NCBI GenBank assembly: GCA_022705465.1
Contig: JAKJEK010000002.1
Span: forward strand, 1 to 25,299
DNA length: 25,299 nt
Origin: Patescibacteria group bacterium
GTDB lineage: Bacteria; Patescibacteriota; UBA1384; XYA2-FULL-43-10; 1-14-0-10-43-13
Direction: 5' to 3'
Shown: piece after piece, positions 22,337-25,299 of the stretch
Numbering within the stretch: the first letter of the stretch is position 1
How the letters are laid out: the number at the start of each line of letters is the position of its first letter
Notes under the pieces: generated by a model
Database searches by the model: none
What the model was told of the DNA's origin: nothing
Seen by the model: the letters and a program-made list of their open reading frames with translations, nothing else
Position numbers and translations under genes: made by a program

Positions 22337-22408
22337 ACTTTAGTTTGAGAAATACCAGGAGACACGAATTATCTTAGCAAGGAGTAACTTGTTATCTCAA
22401 ACTAAAGT
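22337..22408. repeat. 14-bp inverted repeat upstream of miaA
   Basis: ACTTTAGTTTGAGA at 22337-22350 and its exact reverse complement at 22395-22408, 44 bases apart. It could form a hairpin in a miaA leader, or flank a regulatory site. No terminator tail or target-site duplication is visible. Confidence 0.8.
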
Positions 22409-22434
22409 CTTTATTACATAATACTAGGCCTAAT

Positions 22435-22467
22435 AAAAAACAAAGAGGGATGCCTGTTGCACCCCCT
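22435..22467 (-). terminator. Intrinsic terminator after the 92-residue hypothetical gene
   Basis: Minus strand: GGGGGTGC/GCATCCCT stem with G-U pairs and an AACAG loop, then CTTTGTTTTTTATT. The pairing works only on the minus strand, in line with its role there. Confidence 0.7.
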
Positions 22468-22517
22468 TGATAGCTGCTCACCCCGATTTCACCCACCGTC
22501 AGCAACCCTAAATCTGA

Positions 22518-22796
22518 TTAGTCAGGCCATGGCCTGAACTGTCCGTTAGTCACAGTATCCATGACTCTTTGAAGGACCTGATTACTGAAGTCAATTAGAC
22601 CACCGTAATCGGCGTACATGATGGAGATGTCGGGCGTCTCTGTAAACTCGCGCCTGCCCTCACTGGAAACACGGGTCACACGAACAGCAAAACTATCTGG
22701 ACCCATAAAGCAGACTTTGGCATCTGCCTCAATCTCATTGCTGCATCGCCGTACTACACCATCAACTACCCGCCAATCAAAACTCTCCCGCTCCAT
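22518..22796 (-). CDS. Hypothetical protein, function unknown
   Basis: Not recognised. 92 residues from the ATG at 22794-22796, which has AAGGGAGG at proper spacing; an in-frame ATG at 22805 abuts that site and is less likely. No signal or membrane segment; mixed charged composition (ERESFDWRVVDGVVRRC, VRVTRVSSEGRREFTETPDI). Strands alternate in a way that suggests a small alpha/beta or beta protein. It has its own near-consensus promoter and a terminator. Base composition is not clearly different from neighbours (27 G+C in 22681-22740). Confidence 0.65.
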   Translation of the reverse strand: MERESFDWRVVDGVVRRCSNEIEADAKVCFMGPDSFAVRVTRVSSEGRREFTETPDISIMYADYGGLIDFSNQVLQRVMDTVTNGQFRPWPD

Positions 22797-22819
22797 CGTT
22801 CTCATCCTCCCTTGTGTTT

Positions 22820-22848
22820 CTTATACAAGGAAGTCTCACTCTAGTCAA
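22820..22848 (-). promoter_or_regulatory. Promoter for the 92-residue hypothetical gene
   Basis: Minus strand: -35 TTGACT, 17-base spacer, -10 TATAAG. Lies back to back with the ABC operon promoter. Confidence 0.75.
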
Positions 22849-22850
22849 GA

Positions 22851-22879
22851 TTGTAAAGGATATATAAGAAGGTTAAAAT
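22851..22879 (+). promoter_or_regulatory. Promoter for the ABC exporter operon
   Basis: -35 TTGTAA, 17-base spacer, -10 TAAAAT. Predicted leader of about 100 bases. Its -35 is two bases from that of the divergent promoter. Confidence 0.65.
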
Positions 22880-22986
22880 AATAAGCAACAGCTCATAAGG
22901 CAACAATAAACATAACCAGTTACCGACAATCAGATCTTAAAACAATCTGTTATCCGCTATTGGTTTCACTAATTATCGGTTTTCAT

Positions 22987-23691
22987 ATGATCAATATAAC
23001 AAATCTTTCAAAGCACTACGGCAAGCATAAAGTGGTTGATGGATTATCTCTAACCATCGATACCGGCACAATTTTTGGTTTTCTTGGACCAAACGGCGCA
23101 GGCAAAACTACCACCATGAAAATGCTAGTTGGTTTGAGTCGTCCCGATGCCGGCACTATTACTATTGGTAAAAACAATATCACTGAGATTACCGCCAAAA
23201 GCCAAATTGGCTACATGCCCGAAGACCCATATTTCTACGACCACCTCCATGCCTTAGAGTTTCTGGAATTCATGAATGAGCTCTTTCCCAAAAACCTGCG
23301 CCACTCAAACCAAGACCTGACACAAACCCTGAAACTCGTCGGTTTAGATAGTGCTCGCAATAAAAAAATAAAACATTTTTCCAAAGGCATGAAACAACGT
23401 CTTGGCCTTGCTCAATCACTGGTCAACGACCCCGGATACATCTTTCTCGATGAACCATTAGATGGTCTTGATCCTATCGGCCGCCGTGAATTTAAAGAAA
23501 TAATCCTTGGACTTAAAAAAAGAGGTAAAACTGTTTTCTTCAACTCCCATATTCTTTCCGATGTTGAAGAACTTTGTGATGCTATCGGCATCATTCATCA
23601 CGGCCACCTCATCTACGAAGGCCCGGTCAAGCAATTCATGAAAGGAAAGCCCCTGGAAACCCGTTTTGTGGAGACAATCACCAATGCATAA
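22987..23691 (+). CDS. ABC transporter ATP-binding protein (ABC-2/export type)
   Basis: ATPase of an ABC-2 type membrane transporter. 234 residues from the ATG at 22987; an in-frame TTG at 22960 gives ten non-family residues more and is rejected. Walker A GPNGAGKT at 34-41, ABC signature HFSKGMKQRLGLAQSL, Walker B IFLDEPLDGLD and the switch His in FNSHILSD are all visible. The GxxGxKQR form of the signature and the FGFLGPNGAGKTT context are typical of the CcmA/NatA-like exporters. No clear ribosome site. It overlaps the permease gene by eight bases, so the two are one unit. Confidence 0.95.
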   Translation: MINITNLSKHYGKHKVVDGLSLTIDTGTIFGFLGPNGAGKTTTMKMLVGLSRPDAGTITIGKNNITEITAKSQIGYMPEDPYFYDHLHALEFLEFMNELFPKNLRHSNQDLTQTLKLVGLDSARNKKIKHFSKGMKQRLGLAQSLVNDPGYIFLDEPLDGLDPIGRREFKEIILGLKKRGKTVFFNSHILSDVEELCDAIGIIHHGHLIYEGPVKQFMKGKPLETRFVETITNA

Positions 23692-24445
23692 CATTATCGC
23701 TATTGCTAAAAACACCTTCAGAGAAACAATCCGCGACAAAATCCTTTACGGCATACTCGCCTTTGCCCTCCTTTTTCTGATGTCGACCGTTCTATTTGGA
23801 TCAATCTCTCTCGGCGAAGACATCAAGGTTATTAAAGATCTCGGCCTAGCTGGCATCTATGTCTTTTCTCTAATCGTTTCAATCTTCATCGGTACCTCCC
23901 TGATTTACAAAGAAATCGAAAAACGTACCCTCTATATCATCTTCTCCAAACCTGTCTCGATAGCTCAATTCCTACTCGGTAAATTCGTTGGCCTAATGTT
24001 AAGTATCATTCTCACCGTCGCCCTAATGACCGCCACCTACCTAACAGTTGTTGCCATAAATGGCGGTGGCTTCGACTACCCTGCTCTTTGGTCAATTGTA
24101 CTGCTCATATTCGAGTTATCCATCTTTGTCGCTCTGACTACTTTATTCTCTACATTCACCACTCCCCTGGCGGGCACTCTCTATTCTGTCATCATTCTGT
24201 ATATCGGCCATTCACTGGAGATGCTGCTACGTTATGGAATCAATTCCGGCCCATTTGCCAGCTTCGCTGCAAAAATTGCCTACTATCTTATGCCAAATCT
24301 GGAAAAGTTTAATATCCGCAACGAGGTTGTTTATGGTAATCTCCCTTCCGCCACTACAATAAGCTTTTCTTTGATTTATGCCGTCCTTTATTCAACTATT
24401 CTGCTATATCTGGCCAACATTGCACTCAAAAATCAGGATTTATAG
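23684..24445 (+). CDS. ABC-2 type transporter permease
   Basis: Membrane half of the exporter. 253 residues from the ATG at 23684, which overlaps the ATPase stop. It begins with the amphipathic IAKNTFRETIRDKILYG typical of this permease family, and has about six hydrophobic segments: ILAFALLFLMSTVLFG, LAGIYVFSLIVSIFIGTSLI, LMLSIILTVALMTATYLTVV, LLIFELSIFVALTTLFSTF, GTLYSVIILYIGHSLEMLL and FSLIYAVLYSTILLYLANIAL. EKRTLYIIFSKPVSIAQFLLG is the conserved cytoplasmic loop. Substrate unknown. The next gene starts seven bases after its stop. Confidence 0.92.
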   Translation: MHNIIAIAKNTFRETIRDKILYGILAFALLFLMSTVLFGSISLGEDIKVIKDLGLAGIYVFSLIVSIFIGTSLIYKEIEKRTLYIIFSKPVSIAQFLLGKFVGLMLSIILTVALMTATYLTVVAINGGGFDYPALWSIVLLIFELSIFVALTTLFSTFTTPLAGTLYSVIILYIGHSLEMLLRYGINSGPFASFAAKIAYYLMPNLEKFNIRNEVVYGNLPSATTISFSLIYAVLYSTILLYLANIALKNQDL

Positions 24446-24452
24446 CACTGCC

Positions 24453-25292
24453 ATGCTCAAATTCAATGAACCCATTTCAATTCCACCGGCCCTTAGTTCT
24501 TTTCTCTCTCTTTTGGCAATTATACTAATCTTCTTGGGCATTACTGCCACTCAGTTTATCGTTGATATTGAAAAAAATCATACCCCCTACGTTGAGCCCA
24601 TTACTCTAAAACCGGATACCATCAAAATTATCGACCTTGGTCTGCACAACGCTGCCGCCGATTTAATGTGGCTTGCTGCCATACAATATCTCGGCGGTGG
24701 CGAAAGCCAAACTCAAGAGAAACTTCACGAATACCTGCGTCTCTCAAGTGAGCTTGATCCCAAATTTTCCTATCCCTATGCCTTCGGTGCATTGATTATG
24801 CCAAATTTTGGTATGGTTGACCAAGCTATTGAATTAGCAACAAAAGGGATAGAACATTCGTCACCTGACTGGCGTATTCCCTACTATCTGGCTGTTACTT
24901 ACCACCTGGAAAAAAAGGACTCAAAAAACGCCGCCAAATATTTCGACCTGGCCGCCAACACTCCTGGCGCCCCCAGCAACATCCAAGCTATCGCCGCTAA
25001 CTTTGGCAGTCGTCCAGATTACCGTAGCCAGACCAAACAAATTTGGATTGGAATCTACGAAACCTCGAGCGACGAGGTAGTGCGCGAACGAGCTGAGCGC
25101 TACATCCTCCACCTTGAAACCCTCGATTTTCTCGAAACCGCGATTGATCAATATCATAGTAAATACGGCAAATACCCAGAGCGCTTAGATGACTTAGTCG
25201 GCGGTAAAATTCTCACTTCCATCCCCCCTGACCCCTTTGGCCTATCTTATGCTATTGACCCTGCAAACGGTCGTGTGTATGTAAAAAACTAG
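24453..25292 (+). CDS. Membrane-anchored repeat (TPR-like) protein of the ABC exporter operon
   Basis: 279 residues from the ATG at 24453, seven bases after the permease stop; the frame extends upstream into the permease gene but without a ribosome site. One N-terminal hydrophobic helix (LSSFLSLLAIILIFLGITAT) would anchor it with the rest outside. The middle is helical and TPR-like (YLRLSSELDPKFSYPYAFG, AIELATKGIEHSSPDWRIPYYLAVTYHLE). The C-terminus (YHSKYGKYPERLDDLV, then PPDPFGLSYAIDPANGRVYV) resembles the C-terminal part of type II pseudopilin-like proteins. Probably works with the exporter, perhaps with an extracytoplasmic substrate. The gene ends just before the window does. Confidence 0.8.
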   Translation: MLKFNEPISIPPALSSFLSLLAIILIFLGITATQFIVDIEKNHTPYVEPITLKPDTIKIIDLGLHNAAADLMWLAAIQYLGGGESQTQEKLHEYLRLSSELDPKFSYPYAFGALIMPNFGMVDQAIELATKGIEHSSPDWRIPYYLAVTYHLEKKDSKNAAKYFDLAANTPGAPSNIQAIAANFGSRPDYRSQTKQIWIGIYETSSDEVVRERAERYILHLETLDFLETAIDQYHSKYGKYPERLDDLVGGKILTSIPPDPFGLSYAIDPANGRVYVKN

Positions 25293-25299
25293 TTACCGA

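Noticed and set aside
22522..22537. Perfect 16-base palindrome TCAGGCCATGGCCTGA at the end of the 92-residue gene
   Set aside because: Lies within the last codons and stop region; single occurrence noticed and no link with a promoter. Could be an operator, but chance is as likely.
1..25299. CRISPR arrays, insertion sequences, prophage or integrase genes
   Set aside because: No regularly spaced repeats, transposase, integrase or phage genes found on either strand.

Overview
The window looks like a chromosomal piece of a reduced-genome bacterium, most likely of the Candidate Phyla Radiation (Patescibacteria). This is an inference from several shortened housekeeping proteins (an alanyl-tRNA synthetase without its C-terminal domain, a 131-residue ATP synthase delta, a metallo-beta-lactamase-fold protein without its metal site), a four-repeat S1 protein, and many unrecognised small membrane proteins. 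UGA is used as a stop codon (for example miaA, atpC's upstream neighbour), so the UGA-recoding CPR lineages are unlikely. tRNA genes encode their CCA ends. There is no phage, transposase or CRISPR array.

Layout. 107-6120 (minus): a lytic transglycosylase followed by alaS; tRNA-Leu(UAA); a DHH-family phosphoesterase; a degenerate MBL-fold protein; and a three-segment membrane protein translationally coupled to an S1-domain protein. 6192-7482 (minus): tRNA-Leu(GAG), tRNA-Val(UAC), a HAD nucleotidase-like protein and tRNA-Leu(CAG). 7570-9369 (minus): secG followed by a family 5 extracellular solute-binding protein. 9676-10818 (plus): two GC-rich, unrecognised genes (a lipoprotein and a polytopic membrane protein) with their own expression signals. 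10913-11343 (minus): tRNA-Gly, tRNA-Cys, tRNA-Phe. 11438-13420 (minus): a YifB/ComM-type AAA+ protein and a small membrane protein. 13526-13954 (minus): another GC-rich unrecognised gene, divergent from the ATP synthase operon.

14125-21027 (plus) is a complete F1Fo ATP synthase operon in the usual order I-B-E-F-H-A-G-D-C, with one extra gene: a two-helix membrane protein sits between atpD and atpC and overlaps atpC by four bases. atpE, whose product is needed in about ten or more copies, is bracketed by two intercistronic hairpins. The c-subunit helix 1 glycine motif is replaced by Ala/Ser. A bidirectional terminator closes the operon.

21079-22316 (minus) holds a tiny membrane protein and miaA; 22518-22796 (minus) an unrecognised 92-residue protein; 22987-25292 (plus) an ABC-2 exporter (ATPase, permease) followed by a membrane-anchored repeat protein. 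Many promoters are readable by eye: near-consensus sigma-70-type -35/-10 pairs, nearly all with 17-base spacers. The most interesting signals are the hairpins around atpE, the extra coupled gene before atpC, the metal-less MBL protein, a promoter-terminator unit abutting tRNA-Val, and a set of single-gene units with their own promoters and terminators.
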